From the NCBI GenBank assembly GCA_020630455.1, contig JAHDBK010000170.1, positions 1 to 7,682 of the forward strand: a stretch of 7,682 bases of DNA, in the 5' to 3' direction. Source of the DNA: Saprospiraceae bacterium (GTDB taxonomy: Bacteria > Bacteroidota > Bacteroidia > Chitinophagales > Saprospiraceae). Under the pieces are notes generated by a model that saw only the letters and a list, made by a program, of their open reading frames with translations, made no database searches and was not told where the DNA came from. A program made the position numbers and the translations under genes. Positions 7,652 through 7,682 of the stretch are shown here, piece by piece. The number at the start of each line of letters is the position of its first letter. The stretch's first letter is position 1.

Positions 7652-7682
7652 ATGAATGCCCGCAGCCTAATAGCCTTAGCTA
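7652..7682 (+). other. GC-richer right edge; possible start of a further gene
   Basis: After about 110 bp of AT-rich spacer the composition changes at about 7658 to roughly half GC, unlike any other intergenic part of the window. An ATG at 7652 stays open to the window end and would read MNARSLIALA. The fragment is too short to support a protein; it may equally be the edge of an RNA gene, a repeat or a mobile element. Confidence 0.15.

Noticed and set aside
7659..7682. Resemblance of GCAGCCTAATAGCC to the end of a tmRNA tag reading frame
   Set aside because: In that frame an upstream stop (TGA at 7653-7655) rules out a normal tag such as one ending in YALAA, and no tmRNA 5' half precedes it.
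7576..7682. Reverse-strand frame open from the window edge to a stop at 7576-7578
   Set aside because: Only about 34 codons with no recognisable motif, and it runs through the hairpin; chance is a sufficient explanation.

Overview
The window is a low-GC stretch in which all five complete genes lie on the plus strand. A-rich leaders stand in front of the starts in place of Shine-Dalgarno sequences. There is a Kdo-pathway isomerase gene and a pair of exported proteins of a type I associate with Bacteroidota. Together these point to a Gram-negative member of the Bacteroidota. The genus cannot be read from the sequence.

Layout: (1) Positions 66-4310 look like one transcription unit. kdsD (arabinose-5-phosphate isomerase) has a TTG start. 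Its stop overlaps, as ATGA, the first possible start of a predicted lipoprotein gene. The lipoprotein gene in turn overlaps by 44 bp the gene of a 759-residue exported TPR-like protein. (2) A 141-bp very AT-rich gap holds a weak terminator-like hairpin and is followed by a 124-residue VOC/glyoxalase-fold protein. (3) After a clear hairpin terminator comes a large cytoplasmic protein of 885 residues. It has two N-terminal beta-rich repeats followed by two complete CbxX/CfxQ (SpoVK-like) AAA+ ATPase modules. (4) The last 140 bp hold a hairpin and an abrupt GC-richer edge that cannot be assigned.

How the genes may work together: KdsD supplies arabinose-5-phosphate for Kdo, the inner-core sugar of LPS, in the cytoplasm. 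The two overlapping genes behind it encode envelope proteins, so the first unit has an envelope theme, but a functional link is only inferred. The lipoprotein (TIM-barrel-like, glycoside-hydrolase-like signature) and the TPR protein appear to be a conserved but uncharacterised pair. The AAA+ protein is an independent gene. Its duplicated N-terminal domain is the most distinctive architecture in the window and probably recruits a substrate or partner. I see no CRISPR array, tRNA, rRNA, IS element or phage gene.
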